DNA from: Welwitschia mirabilis
Lineage: Eukaryota; Gnetophyta; Gnetopsida; Welwitschiales
Direction: 5' to 3'
DNA length: 64,000 nt
Assembly (NCBI GenBank): GCA_051453625.1
Contig: JBOZIK010000001.1
Coordinates: 285,974,336 to 286,038,335 of the forward strand
Position numbers and translations under genes: made by a program
The notes under the pieces: generated by a model
Seen by the model: the letters and a program-made list of their open reading frames with translations, nothing else
The model's database searches: none
Told to the model about the DNA's origin: nothing
Shown: positions 24,313-36,518 of the stretch, in pieces
How positions within the stretch are numbered: the first letter of the stretch is position 1
How the letters are laid out: each line of letters opens with the position of its first letter

Positions 24313-25218
24313 TACCATAGATTTCTTGCATCTTTTGTATGATTCCATGATTTTTTTCTTTTTATTCTATTTGATCTTATAATCCTCTTCCTATTTATGT
24401 AATACTTGAATTTTGAATCTAATTTTATGCTTATTAGATAAGATGAAATAAAACTACTAGGGTAATCAAATTATATGGCCTCAAAGTCTAGGACATCTAA
24501 AGGGCTCCCATTGGCCATGATAGTGAACTGTGCAAGCAAATAGGGTAATTGAAGTATGTCTATGATCCATCTAGTTTTGCATGATAGGATTTTTTATACC
24601 TTCAAAGGGTTTATTCCATATAAAGGATTCCTATTATCTATAGAAATGAACCTATACATAAATGACCATTGTTATCACCCTTCTAGTATTGCATTGTTGA
24701 ATTATTAAAGCTTACAATATTGTACTATATTACTTATTAAAAATAAATGGATTTCAATATTTTTCCTCCTATATCAGCATATTCTAATCTTGGATGTATC
24801 TCATGGATATTATCTTATCCTCATGCCTTAACTATATCCTCTAGGTTTTGTTCACCTTCCTTTCCACCTTCCATTGCTTGGGCCATACTAGCAACTATTA
24901 TGATTTCACTATTCTTAGATCATATTGTTTATTTAAGCTTAGATGCAAGTATGGATTTTGATCATTAATGAAGGAGTTCTTACTACTATTAGCTTAAGAT
25001 ATTTTTGTTATTTACTTATTTAGGATTTATGTATTTTCAATTTGTATTAAAACTAGATTTGTAAACTAGCTCTTATCTTTTAACTTGTAAATTTGTTTTA
25101 TTATTATTGCAAGTTTTCTATGGCTCTTATGTAAACATTATAACTTTCTACTTATTAATTTATTTTATTATTAATGGTTGTAATTTTGGCATTTTCTTCA
25201 TCATGTTACTATCATAGG

Positions 25219-25321
25219 TATTATTGTAATTGCCAACCAAAATTACTATTGTAATTACCACTCTATCATTACCATTGTAACAACCACTCCATAATTACTC
25301 TTGTAACTACTAATCCATAAC
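25219..25321. repeat. 26-bp tandem repeat, four units, in GypB LTR
   Basis: Units at 25219-25243, 25244-25269, 25270-25295 and 25296-25321 share TACYMTTGTAAYNACCA with period 26 (the first unit is 25). Confidence 0.75.
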
Positions 25322-25574
25322 AATTATTATACCTATCATTTTATAATTATTTTAGATAATAATTTTATGTTTTTACAATATCCTAAGATTCATTAAAGCA
25401 ATAATATTTTTATAACATAATTTTTAAAGGTGTTCTAAATGAGGTTATTACTACTAGTTATAATTAAATTATAAGTTCTTTTTTAATGTTTTATTTAATA
25501 TGTTTCTTAGAAGTCAAAATTAAAGTAAAATATGTCTTAGGGTTTTAATCTTATTTTCTTGAAAACATGGGGTT

Positions 25575-25579
25575 ATAAA
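25575..25579. repeat. left target-site duplication of the GypA array
   Basis: ATAAA directly before LTR1. It pairs with ATAAG directly after LTR4 (61911-61915), with one G/A difference. Confidence 0.7.
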
Positions 25580-25790
25580 TGAAATATCCACCTTTTGCAC
25601 CTAAAAATTTCATATGTTGCTTTGATAGCAAAAGGTAAAGTTCAAAGTTTATAGTCATAAACTTTTACTTGCTCTAATACTAAAATTTAAAATCCACCTT
25701 TTGCATCTAAAAACTTCATATGTTTCTCAGATATCAAAATGTAAAATCCACATTTTTCACCCAAAAACTTAATGTTGCTTTGATTTAAAA
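25580..25790 (-). repeat. 54-bp ladder at LTR1 3' end, four units with PBS-like motifs
   Basis: Units 25580-25633, 25634-25685, 25686-25739 and 25740-25790. Each runs from a TGTAAAATCCACC-like start to an end resembling GCTCTAATAYCAAAA. Those unit ends match the real PBS/LTR junction at 58501-58520, so each unit amounts to an LTR end plus part of a PBS. Matching ladders stand in LTR2 (33801-34010), LTR3 (50420-50630) and LTR4 (58516-58730). Confidence 0.75.
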
Positions 25791-27198
25791 TTGTAATATT
25801 TATATTTTTTTATTTAAAGCCTAAAATTAATTAATTGCCAAATATTAATGTGATATTTAAAATTAATGGATAAGTTTATGTATAGCTTTAAAACTCTCTC
25901 TATTTGAAGTTTAATTAAGGAAAGTTGGACCTTAGGATCTATAATCAAAATAGCCTATTTTACATTGTTAGTATACCAAATGATAAAGTGATTTAAAACA
26001 TTTGAACATACCAAAATAGAGTATAGTTTTAACTGAAAACACCCAAGTCTTACTCTAAAAAGCATGAATTAAGCTTAAATTTATCAAAAAAGCCATTAGA
26101 AACTTATATTTTAAATCTTTCTTGCCTAAAAAAACAAAAATTTGAAATGTCCATGATTAGTGTCATATTTATTTGTCTCAAGTAATCTATGTACAACTAT
26201 CTAAAGATGAATATTTTAATGTTGTTCCTCTCATAACACTTGATTTATACATACAATGTAAATGAAAACATAGATTGTAAATGCAACTACAATGTAATCA
26301 TAGTACAAATGTAGATTGCATACATCACTGCATCTTCACAAAGTAAATGAAATCCTTAAAAATCCATTATTAAACTTAATATCACTCTCTTTTCTTCAAA
26401 TATCTTTGTTTCTTGACTAGAATAGATGATGGCTCTTTTTCAAAATTAGTTTATAGGTTATACTTTATTATCTAATGTGTTTTTTTTCTACTTTAAGCCC
26501 CACATCCATAACTCAACTTTTTTTTCTAAGAGATACACCATCAAATGTGAATTTACTTCTCTTCTTGGCCTCATCAAATGCCTCCTCCATTTTTACATAT
26601 TATCAGAAGAAAGCCTAAGGAATTTGTGTATATAAGAAAATAGAGGTAATGATGCAACTCTTCTCCAATGATGGCCTAAGTTCCCATTCACCATGCTTCC
26701 TTAGCATGCTACATATCCATAATCCTTATACTAATTTAACATTGAATAATTGTTTTAGATAACACTTCTTCAAAGTGATGATCAGAACCACTTAATCAAC
26801 AGCAAAATAAAATTCCTCCCTCTAGTGTGGCTTATTCAAGAATGGTTTTTGTAATAAGTTCAATTTTCATCACTGTGTTTCACTTATATTTTCATCAGAA
26901 AAAGAAAAAAATAGTAAATTTAACTATATTTTAAAATTTGCATTCTAGTGCTTCATCTCTTCCTTTCTCTTAGTTGTTACATTTCAAGAATTGATGCATC
27001 AATATATTTTTTTCCAATTCTTACAAAATATTTTCATCTTAAGCCTTAATAAAAGGTTAAAGAATGGCCAAATTTTTATTATATTTATAATTTTATGATA
27101 CCATTTTAACAAAAGTATTTTATTACTCTTTTTATATTAATCATATAATAAAGGCTTTTCATAAAGATGTTACTTCTTTTATATATGCAAACACAGAT

Positions 27199-27200
27199 GT

Positions 27201-27271
<71 letters not shown>

Positions 27272-27371
27272 NNNNNNNNNNNNNNNNNNNNNNNNNNNNN
27301 NNNNNNNNNNNNNNNNNNNNNNNNNNNNNNNNNNNNNNNNNNNNNNNNNNNNNNNNNNNNNNNNNNNNNNN

Positions 27372-27416
<45 letters not shown>

Positions 27417-27432
27417 GTGTGTGTGTGTGTGT
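27199..27432. repeat. (TG)n microsatellite in LTR1, with gap
   Basis: (TG)n broken by exactly 100 N (27272-27371), so true length is unknown. LTR2 has (TG)n(TC)n(TCTA)n and LTR4 has (TA)n at the matching place. Confidence 0.95.
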
Positions 27433-28040
27433 ATTATTTAAATTATTAATCTATTGAATGAATGTATTTATAAATATGCATTAAAGATATACTTTTTCTT
27501 ATTCATTATTCTATGTTTAAATGGTTTCCAAGAAATTTATAAAAGATGCATATCAAAAAAATTATTAAACTTTGCATTTTTTCATTAAAATATGATTTTA
27601 AGAATTGATATACATCATCAAAATTTTTGAATGAACCATTCTAAATATCCAAAGTATCTTAAGGCTATAAAAATATTTACAACATCTAGAAGATAAAAGA
27701 TCCATATGGCAGGATTACAAGTTTTAAGAATAATAATAGTTCACTCCAACATATTCTTCAAATAAAATCTAGACAATGATAACATCTACATCAATATGCA
27801 CTCCTTGGAAAATTAACTCAACATTTTTCTAAGCTAGTTTTTCCACCTATTTAACATAAGAATATGAAGTGAGAATCATGAAATCTTCACTGCTCCTAGT
27901 ATGGATGAGGTAAGGTAAAGATAAAGGTTAAAGAATCCCTAATCATAAGATAGAAAAAACAAGATTACGATTTCAAGGAAGGATATACAAATAAAATGAT
28001 AATAACTATTTTTAATAATTTTTCATATATTTTTTCTTAA

Positions 28041-28178
28041 CTACCTCATTTGGTGATTTGTGAAGTTCACTACCTCATTTAACAATCTTTGGATTTATTA
28101 ATTTCACAACCTCGTTTAGTGATCTATGTGTTCTTACATTCCACTACCTCATTTAGAAATCTATGAAATTCTCATTTT
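28041..28178 (-). repeat. 37-bp minisatellite in LTR1 (4 units)
   Basis: Units opening CTACCTCATTTRGTGATC-like recur about every 37 bp. Other LTRs carry 6 (36098-36300), 4 (51490-51630) and 5 (60481-60652) units. Confidence 0.75.
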
Positions 28179-28402
28179 CATAAATATTTGAAGATTATAC
28201 AATACAATAAGAAGATACAAGATATCAAATTCTATAAGAAATAAAGTTATACAAGCATAAATTTTGACAATGCAATTACACTCACATAAGTTCCCAGCTA
28301 CTTTGGACAAGTAGTACACCTCAAACTTTCATAATATTTATCATGAAAGTAATACAAATAAATACTTATAGATAAGTAATACATCTTAACATTTGCAAAA
28401 GT

Positions 28403-28567
28403 TTATAATAAAGCAATAGATTCATTAAGAAATAAGCATCTATCTAGACCATAAAAAGGATGCAAGAATAAAGAACCATACAAGAATGTAGAAAAATCTA
28501 GGATCATACAAGAAATAAGAGAATATCCTAAGACTATATAAGAAATAAAGAGGATATCAATGACCAT
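28403..28567 (-). pseudogene. LTR-borne hydrophobic ORF, LTR1 copy (truncated)
   Basis: A 54-codon frame starting MVIDILFISY and ending at TAA. Past the stop the same frame stays colinear with the LTR3 copy for some 30 more codons (KMYYLSISIYLYYF, DKYYESLR), so the ancestral ORF was about 88-95 codons. The ATG is about 170 nt downstream of the TATA box at 28739-28748, which places it in the transcribed leader. The product is rich in L, I, F, Y and S and has no recognised domain. Confidence 0.4.
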
Positions 28568-28738
28568 ACCTAAAACTCAATGAAAAACTTCTAATCTTTT
28601 AAAGAATTTAAGGCTTCAAGTATTCTAAGGCTTTAATATTTCCAAGACTCTAACATGTCCAAAGGTTTGAGATTTAAGGTTACTAAGATCCAATAATAAA
28701 TGATTTTTCAAATAATATAAATAAAAAGGGAAGAAATT

Positions 28739-28748
28739 CCTATATATA
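28739..28748 (-). promoter_or_regulatory. TATA box of GypA LTR1
   Basis: TATATATAGG on the minus strand, conserved in LTR3 (52248-52257) and LTR4 (61272-61281) and changed to TATATGCAGG in LTR2 (36910-36919). Confidence 0.6.
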
Positions 28749-28913
28749 AGAAGAAGATGAAGGAAATATTAAGAGACTATCTTTAAGAGATATGAAGAGA
28801 CTCTATCTTTGGAAAAAAATAGTGACAATTTCATAACCTCTAATCATTACTTTTTCTAGCTACTAGATGCTTTTAATACTTCATGATCACAATAATTGAT
28901 CATCATGTTAAAA

Positions 28914-28923
28914 NNNNNNNNNN
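28914..28923. other. sequence gap (10 N)
   Basis: Ten N at a place where the other LTRs have only a short A/T run, so little sequence is probably missing. Confidence 0.95.
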
Positions 28924-29380
28924 TTTATTTTTCTAATAAATAATAACCATGAAAAAGGTTCCTACATAAGTTACAAGATTTAAATTCTTTGGCATTTTTC
29001 AGATTAAGAAAAAAGAAGAAAAGTTAGTCATATGACATTATAATATTTTGAAATTTCAAAATAATCATTAATGCTAACTCAAGTAAGTCATTCATAAGGA
29101 AATGCCAAACTTCAAAAGAAATACACTATTTTGTCATAAATAAGAAAAAGGAAACTTAATACTACTTATTTTTGTTTAACTAATTTAGGGGGACATTTAG
29201 AAATTAAATTTTAAGAAATAATATAAAGATAAGATTTCTATACCTATACATATTTTATCATTTCTAATAAACTCTAGCCTATACAACATTAATTTAGACT
29301 ATTTTATTTATTTATTTCTATTAAAACATTTAAATAATTTAGGTTAAGTTTTAAAATATTTGAAAATTTAGGACATGACA

Positions 29381-29400
29381 TTTCTCACCTCCTTAAGAAG
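29381..29400 (-). other. GypA int1 PPT
   Basis: Reverse complement reads CTTCTTAAGGAGGTGAGAAA, directly before the LTR start TGTCATGTCC. The upstream CTTCTTAAGG block also precedes the GypB PPT. Confidence 0.85.
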
Positions 29401-29439
29401 TCTCCTCCTAGAAACTTGCCAAAAGTTTTAGTTTTCATT

Positions 29440-30620
29440 GCTAAATATCTGCTTTCATCTCCTAAGTTACTTCTTCTATAGATTAATCTAGTCATTGTAT
29501 CTTATATAGTTTTTCCTCGTAACACCATCTAATTTTCATCTAAAATCTTAATTGATTGAGATTTATTTGAATAATATAAGAGGATACCTACTTTTTAATA
29601 GAATTATCTTAGTCTTATCAACCAAACATTTCCTCAACAAGATTATGTGAAACACATTGTAAAGAGTTGATAGACATGATGATAAGGCTAACTCATAAGA
29701 TACCAATCTAATTCTTTTGATAATCTAATAAGGTCCTATAAATCTTGGGACTAATTTTTCATTTTTACCAAACCTAAAAACTCCTTTAAAATATGATTAT
29801 TTAACATAAACATGATCTCATTCTTGAAACTCTATCTCTTCTTTGATGATTTGCATACTTAGCTTGTCTATCATTAACCATCTTTAATCTTTTTCTAATC
29901 ATTCTCACTTTATCTTATAAATCTTAAGTGGATGGTACCTCTAATGATTGCTTATCTACTATATCAAATCATATTACTAGTATTTTACGTTTCTTTCCCT
30001 ATAATTCTTCAAAAGTTACACATCATATTGATTCTTAATAGCTATTATTATAAGTGAATTCCACCAATTCTAAATGATCTATTAAAGATCCTCTAAAATT
30101 CAAAATTATTGATCTTGATAAATCTTTTAAAATTTGATTTGTTCTTTCTAATTGGTCATCTATTTAAGGATGAAAAGTGGTATCCAAATTTAAATTAGTT
30201 CTCAATTCTTTATGAAATGATGTAAAAATCTAGATGTAAACTTACTATCTCTATGTAAATTAATTCTTGTAGATATTCCACGTAATTCAGTCATAATCCT
30301 TACATACTCATTTGTAATCTTTTCAATTAAATCTGTTATTTTTGCTAGATAAAAATATGCACTTTTGGTTAATATACTAGCCACTATCAAAATAGAATCA
30401 TATCCTTCTTTATCTTGGGTAGATCTATAATAAAATTCATACTGACTACTTTTAATTTTCATTCTAGAATGCCATGGAAGTACAAAATTCTAGCTAAATT
30501 TTGATGTTTATCTTTGATCCTTGACATTTCATACATTTGGCTACAAAGTTAGTAGCTTTAAAACTTATTCTTAACCACTAAAAATTCTAGTTAACATCTT
30601 TCCACATCTTATTAACTCTT
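29440..30620 (-). pseudogene. GypA int1 integrase and chromodomain remains
   Basis: The clearest part is 30202-30462, an 86-codon open frame with the Ty3/gypsy integrase core: YDSILIVASILTKSAYF and RINLHRDSKFTSRF. The second contains the D-S-x-F-T-S-R-F block with its catalytic Asp. Its first Asp position (usually VDRLTK) reads VASILTK, so that residue is lost. Zinc-finger traces (CMKCQGSK) lie near 30515-30530. Downstream, about 29480-29570 resembles the chromodomain start of chromoviruses (ILDE...LRGKTI). Stops separate these pieces. Confidence 0.85.
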
Positions 30621-30829
30621 GTGTGCATAGCATACCATGTACTATAAAATTCATTGAAAATAATCTATTTCACTTACTCTTTATTAGGTACTGAAATTTT
30701 ATCTTAAAAAGTAAAAAATTTGGTAATATAAATTGTGAGCCCTTCTTCTTTCATCTTTTTTACAATGATAATTTTATTGTAGATTAAAAATCAATTTATA
30801 CAAATCTCTTCATGCACTTAAGTAATTAA

Positions 30830-32100
30830 CAAAATGTCATTTCTTACTTAGCATGGCATCCAGTACATTTGCTTTTCCTTTATGGTAATTTATTGTTAAT
30901 TCATAATCTTAAAAAATTCCACCCATATTAATTACCTAATGTTCAGCTGGACTAACTATGAAAGTATTTGAAACTTTTATGATCTATTTAAATGTTAAAT
31001 TTTTTTTGTATAAATAATGCCTCTAAATCATAAGTGCATGAATTATAGTAACTAGTTCTAAATCCTATACAAGATAATTCTTTTCATGATTATTTAATTA
31101 TCTTCATCCATATGTAATAACTCTTCCTTCCTACATTAACACTACTCCTAATCCTTCTTCAAAAGCATTAGTATAAATTGTATACATTTTCTTAGGTTTT
31201 GAGATTTTCAAAATAGGTGCAAATACAAGTACCTCTTTTAAATTTTGAAATGCTTCATCATAATGTATAGTCTAATTAATTGGATTTTCTTTTCAAAATA
31301 AGGATATAATAGAACCACAACTTGTGATAAATTTGGAGTAAATCTTCTATAATATCTAGCTATTATAAGAAAACTTTTTACTTTAATTATTAATTCTGGG
31401 TTGGTTTAATCTATTAATACTTATACTTTACTGTTATCCATACTAATCCCTTCTTTTGAAATTACATGTTCTAAAAATTTGATATTAGTTAATCAAAGTT
31501 CACACTTTTTAGGGTTAGCATAAAATTGATTTCTTCTTAAAGTGTCTAATACTAGTCATAGATATTTTTTATAATCTTCCTTAGTTGATGAATATACCAA
31601 AATGTCATTAATAAACACTACCACGAGTTCATCTAGATATGCTAAAAAAATGTTATTCATAATTTTCATAAATGCAATTGTTACATTAATAAGTCTAAAT
31701 GGCACTCTCAAAATTCATATTGGTCATACCTAGTGCAAAATGTCATTTTGAAAATATCTTCTTCCTTAATTCTAAGTTGATGGTATCCTAATTTGGGATT
31801 AATCTTTGATAAAAAATTGGAAAACTTTTATTGATCAAATAAATCATTAACTCTAAGTAATGAATAAATATTTTTTGTTATTACTCTATTTAGCATTCTA
31901 TAATCCATCCATATCCTCAATGCTCCATCTTTCTTTTTAACAAATAACATTGGTTTAACCCATTGTAAAATGCTTATCCTAACTAATTCTTTATTAAAAA
32001 GTGCCATTAACTAAGTTTTTAATTCTACCAACTCAATAAGCAGCAATTTATATGATGCCTTTGTGATAGGCTTCACTCCTTTTTAAGAGTTATTTTGAAA
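30830..32100 (-). pseudogene. GypA int1 reverse transcriptase and RNase H remains
   Basis: The RT N-terminal block is readable at about 31820-31960 ([22 protein letters not shown]). The active-site block at 31603-31632 reads LDELVVVFINDI, so the first Asp of FIDD is Asn. RNase H traces occupy the 30830-31250 side. Multiple stops and frameshifts are present. Confidence 0.85.
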
Positions 32101-32499
32101 TCTTCTACTCTTTTTGGAGGATATTATAACTCCTCAAGGAAAACATCTAAAAATTCTTATACTACTAGAATATGTCACATATTTGAATTTATTTAAAGAG
32201 ACAACTAAAATTTAATAATTCTAAATTTTTTTTCATCTCTAATTTCATTTTTCAATTTCTTACCTCTAATTATTTTTTTTGACATAGGTCCTAACATAAT
32301 TGAAAAACACACTATTTTCCTGTCAAATCTAATACTATAACATTCATGTGATACTAATATATTTGAGCTTTATTTTCTTGCAACCAATTTATTCCTAGAA
32401 TAATATCTAAATAACCTAGTTATAATATAATAGTTGTACTTTGAATTTATAATCATCAATATGTAATGTAGACATAGGTGTTTCTCTTATTTTTTTTAT

Positions 32500-32640
32500 T
32501 TGACTATCATTTAGGAGCTCTACTATGAGTTGATTGACATTCTTAATTTTTCAAAATATCTTTCTAGCTATTAAGTATGAAATGAAAGAATTAGATGCAC
32601 CTAGGTCTACTAAAATTTTTTGTAGAAAGATTTAATAAAG
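32500..32640 (-). pseudogene. GypA int1 protease remnant
   Basis: The aspartic protease motif at about 32575-32620 reads ILVDLGASNSFISYLIA; DTGAS has become DLGAS. Catalytic Asp retained. Confidence 0.75.
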
Positions 32641-32689
32641 TACTTATAATTTCCAAAATCACTTCTAGTTAACTACTTTCCTTAGAGGC

Positions 32690-33760
32690 CAGGGCATACA
32701 GATTCCTAACATTTATTGTACTTAGTTCCTATTTCTTCCTTTTAGAATAATGCCTTACATAATGAGATCTTTAACGTAGAAAACACCTTATATTCCTGAA
32801 ATTATTAGTTGCATTTTTGAAAGACTAATCATTTCTTGATGGACTTACAAATCTGCCTCTTTCTCTAGTTGGTTACATTTGCATTTCTTTCTTGTAGTTG
32901 ATGTTTTTTGAGGTATTAATTATAACCATATTTACTGTACCTTTTACTCTAACTATACATGTACTTTTTTGAATGATTTCTTCCATAGTTGTATTATTCT
33001 AGTATCTTAAGTTATTTTTCTATTTCCTTAAAGATTTTGTTCATTTTCCAAGATTTCTCAGTAAATCTAGTCTTTTCTAAGGCCTTAAAATAGTCTTAAG
33101 TTAAAATAATTTGACTTTATTTTGAATTACTAAATGTAGGTTAGTTATAAATATCTTGACTATCACTTCTTCACTACCTACTAATTCCATAACATGTCTC
33201 AAAAGTTTCATAAATTTATGCTTGAATTAGGCTATTGTCATGAAATCCTCTCTAAGATTATGGAATTCATCTACCTTTGTATTTTTAAAGAACCTAGTGA
33301 TATATCTACCTGTGAATCTTTCTTAAAAATCCTCCCATGTCATATGCATTGGAAATGATGTTTGAAGTCTTTCTACACCCCACCATGAAGCTAATTATAT
33401 CATAAGTTCATGAGTTACTAAAATTTCCTTTTATTCTATAGTAAAATTAAATAATTCCAATTATTTTTGTATGAAAATCGATTAAGCTTCTACATTTGTT
33501 CCATTATTGACCCTTCAAAATTTAGAGTATTTTCCCTCTTAAATTACATCATCATCTATCTAAGATAATCATTATTTTTCCTACCATTGCTTTACTCATG
33601 AATCTCACTTACTAAGTTATTAACCACATTCCCTAATGTTTTGACTGCATTTGATTATTTTACTTATTTTCTTATGGCCATATTGATCCTATGAAAATCA
33701 AACTACATACATTACAAACCTAGAATTTGATGTTAAAACTTATAACAACTTAAGAGTAGT
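32690..33760 (-). pseudogene. GypA int1 gag remains with zinc knuckle
   Basis: The gag retrotrans_gag block is readable around 33230-33345 (MTWEDF, RFTGRYITRFF, KVDEFHNLREDFMTIA). A damaged CCHC knuckle near 32730-32790 keeps CF, a stop at the second Cys area, and SHYVRHY. In a live chromovirus this forms the capsid. Confidence 0.8.
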
Positions 33761-33778
33761 TATGCCTAGTGAAATTGC

Positions 33779-33800
33779 AACCTAGACTCTCATCTCGAAA
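33779..33800 (-). other. GypA int1 PBS (decayed)
   Basis: The + strand reads AACCTAGACTCTCATCTCGAAA directly before the LTR2 low end. It is the degraded equivalent of the cleaner PBS at 58492-58512. Confidence 0.7.
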
Positions 33801-35407
33801 TGTAATATTTACTTTGCACAACTAAAAACTTCATATGTTAATCTAATACTAAAATGAAAAGTCCAAAATTTATATCTAAAAACTTTTACTTGCTCTAATA
33901 ATAAAATGTAAAATCTATCTTTTGCACCTAAAAACTTCATATGTTGCTCTAATATCAAAATGTAAAATCCCTATGTTTCACTTACAAACTCAAATGTTAT
34001 TTTGTAATAAAATGTAACATCCACTTTTTTTAATTTAGAGCCTAAAATAATGAATTGATAAATATTAATGTGGTATTTAATATTAATGATTGGTCTTATG
34101 CATATATTTAAAACTATCTCTATTTGAAATTTAATTAAGTGAAGTTAGGCCTCAGGGTCCATGTAATCAAAATAACCTATTTTACATTGTTTATGCATCT
34201 ATTCACAACAATGACCTAAAACATCTAAAAATGTGAAATCAGACTATGTTTTTAATTAGAAACACCCGAATTTTATTCAAAAGGATACAAATTAAGCTCA
34301 AATTTACCAAAAAAAACCATTATATAGTTATGTTTTAAGTCATTTTTTACATAAAAAAATAATAATTCAAAGCTTCAATAACCAATTCCATATTTATTTT
34401 TCTTAAATAAACTATCTACAACTATCTAAATATGAGTCCTTTAATGTTGTTCCTCTCATAATGGTTGAATTATATATGAAATGAAAATGCAAACATAGGT
34501 TGCTAGCACAACTACAATGTAAATGCAATGTAAACATAGGTCACATACATTACTGCACCTTTACAAAGTAACTAAAACACTTAAAAATCCATTATTAAAG
34601 TTGATATCACTCTTGTTTTATTTAAAGATATTTGTTTCTTTATTGGAATGGATGATGGATTTTCTCTAAAATTAATTTATAGGTTATACACTATTATCTA
34701 ATGTGTTGTTTCTCCCACTTTGAGCCTTACATCTATAACTCAATTTTATTTTCCTAAAGTTGCACCATCAAATATGAATATACTTCTCTTCTTAGCTTTA
34801 CTAAATGTTATCTCCATTTTTATACATTATTATAAGAAGGCCCAAGGAACTTGGGTAAAGAAGAAAATAGAGGTAGCGATGTAACTCTTCTCCAATAGTG
34901 GCCTAGATGCCTACTTATCATGGTTTCTTAGCATGTTGAATAGCCTTAAACCTTAAACCAATTTAATATTAAGTATTTATTTTTAGATAATTCTTCTTCA
35001 AAGTGAAGCTCAAAAATATTTAACTAGCAGCAAAATAAAATTTTAACCCCTAATGTGGCTTATTCTAAAACTCATTACAAGAAGTTCAATTTTCATCATT
35101 GCATTTCAATTACAATCTTACCAAGAAAAAATAAATAGTAGCAAATTAAACTAGATTTTCAAGAGTGGAATTCCAATGCTTTATCTCTTACTTCCTCTCC
35201 ATTATTACATTGTAAATATTGACACATTAACATATTTCTTTTTAATGCTTACTAAATATTTTTCTCTTAGGCATTAAAAAAGGACTAAAGAATGGCAAAA
35301 TTATTATAAACTTTAAATATTATGCTATCATTTTAACAAAAGAGTTTTATTACTTTTTTTATATTAACCATTTAATAAAGGCTTTTTATAAATATGTTAG
35401 TCCTTAT

Positions 35408-35423
35408 ATGTGTGTGTGTGTAT

Positions 35424-35479
<56 letters not shown>

Positions 35480-35482
35480 CTC

Positions 35483-35515
<33 letters not shown>

Positions 35516-35516
35516 A
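35408..35516. repeat. compound (TG)n(TC)n(TCTA)n microsatellite in LTR2
   Basis: (TG)n at 35408-35421, (TC)n at about 35428-35470 and (TCTA)n at about 35483-35516, at the LTR position that is (TG)n in LTR1 and (TA)n in LTR4. A 61-codon frame across it is simple-sequence only. Confidence 0.95.
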
Positions 35517-36097
35517 TATTATATTCAAATTATTATTCTAATGAATGAATGCATTTATACATCTTCATTAAAAATATAATTTTATTTATTCATTATTCTA
35601 TGCTTAAACTATAGAAGTTCCAAAGACAGTTATAAAAGATGCATATGAACAAATTGTTAAACTTCACATCTTCTATTAAAATATGATTTTAAGAAGAGAT
35701 ATACATCATCAAAATTTTTGAATGAAACATTACAACATCTGGAATATAAAAGATCCATATGACAAGATTACAAGTTTTAACAACAATAATAAGTCACTCT
35801 AACATTGTCTTCAAACACAAATTGGACAATAATAATATTCACTTCAACATTCCCTCCTTGGTAAATTAACTTAGCTTTTTTATAATATAGTTTGTTTACT
35901 TCTTTAACACAAGAATATGAAGTGAGAAACATGAAATCTTCATAGCTCCTAATATAACCAGGGCAAGACAAAGATAAAGATAAAAGAATCTCTAATCACA
36001 AGATAGATAAGATAAGATCAAGATTTCAAGTGAAGTATTTATGAAAATGAAATGAGAATAATCAGTTCTCAATAATTTTTAATATATTTTTCCTTTA

Positions 36098-36300
36098 CTA
36101 CCTTGTTCAATGATATGTGAAGTCCACTGCTCATTCAATGATCTATGAATCTCTTAAGTCCACTACTCATTTAGTGATTTATGGATCTATCAATCCCACT
36201 ACCTTATTTAGCGATCTGTGGATCTATCAATCTCACTATCCCATGTAATGATCTATGAGTTCTCACATTCCACTATCTAATTTTGTGATCTATGGAATTT
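36098..36300 (-). repeat. 37-bp minisatellite in LTR2 (6 units)
   Basis: Six units related to CTACCTCATTTAGTGATC with the spacer ATCTATCAATCCCA; two more than LTR1. Confidence 0.75.
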
Positions 36301-36518
36301 TTATTTCCATGAAGATATGAAGATTAATGATGTTGTAGTATGATACAAAATTCATTATCACAGATTCTACAAAATACATTACAAAATAATTTTAACAATA
36401 TATCAATTTTTATAAGAAATGAAGTTATATAAGAATAGATTTCAGTAATGCAATTACACTCACATAGGTTACAAGCTAATGTGGACAAGTAGTACATCTC
36501 AAACTTTCATAACATTTA

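Larger units (their letters stand above)
23489..25574 (+). repeat. GypB 5' LTR, left part (split by the GypA array)
   Basis: Begins TATCGCGTCCAAATTTTC, colinear over at least 1.2 kb with the sequence starting TGTCACATCTAGATTC at 62778, which directly follows a PPT. No PPT precedes 23489, so this is a 5' (or solo) LTR. The start is also distantly related to the reverse complement of the GypA LTR start (TGTCATGTCC), so GypA and GypB are sister families. The LTR is interrupted at the GypA target site and appears to resume at 61916. A 73-codon frame at 24747-24968 lies in this LTR without recognisable product. Confidence 0.7.
25580..29380 (-). repeat. GypA LTR1
   Basis: Reverse complement of an LTR that starts TGTCATGTCC at 29380. 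On the + strand its low end is TGAAATATCC, where the other copies have TGTAATATT. 3801 bp including a 100-N gap inside a (TG)n tract and a 10-N gap at 28914. It is the leftmost LTR, so it is the 3' LTR of int1. Contents from low to high coordinate: 54-bp PBS-like ladder, (TG)n, 37-bp minisatellite, conserved ORF, TATA box. Confidence 0.88.

Noticed and set aside
24747-24968. 73-codon + strand frame as a gene
   Set aside because: Lies inside the GypB LTR, with no recognisable domain or paired evidence.
27167-27457. CV-repeat frames in the (TG)n tract
   Set aside because: Translation of a microsatellite in three frames, broken by 100 N.
28041-28178. CRISPR-like regular repeats
   Set aside because: Adjacent diverged minisatellite units without unique spacers, inside a plant LTR.
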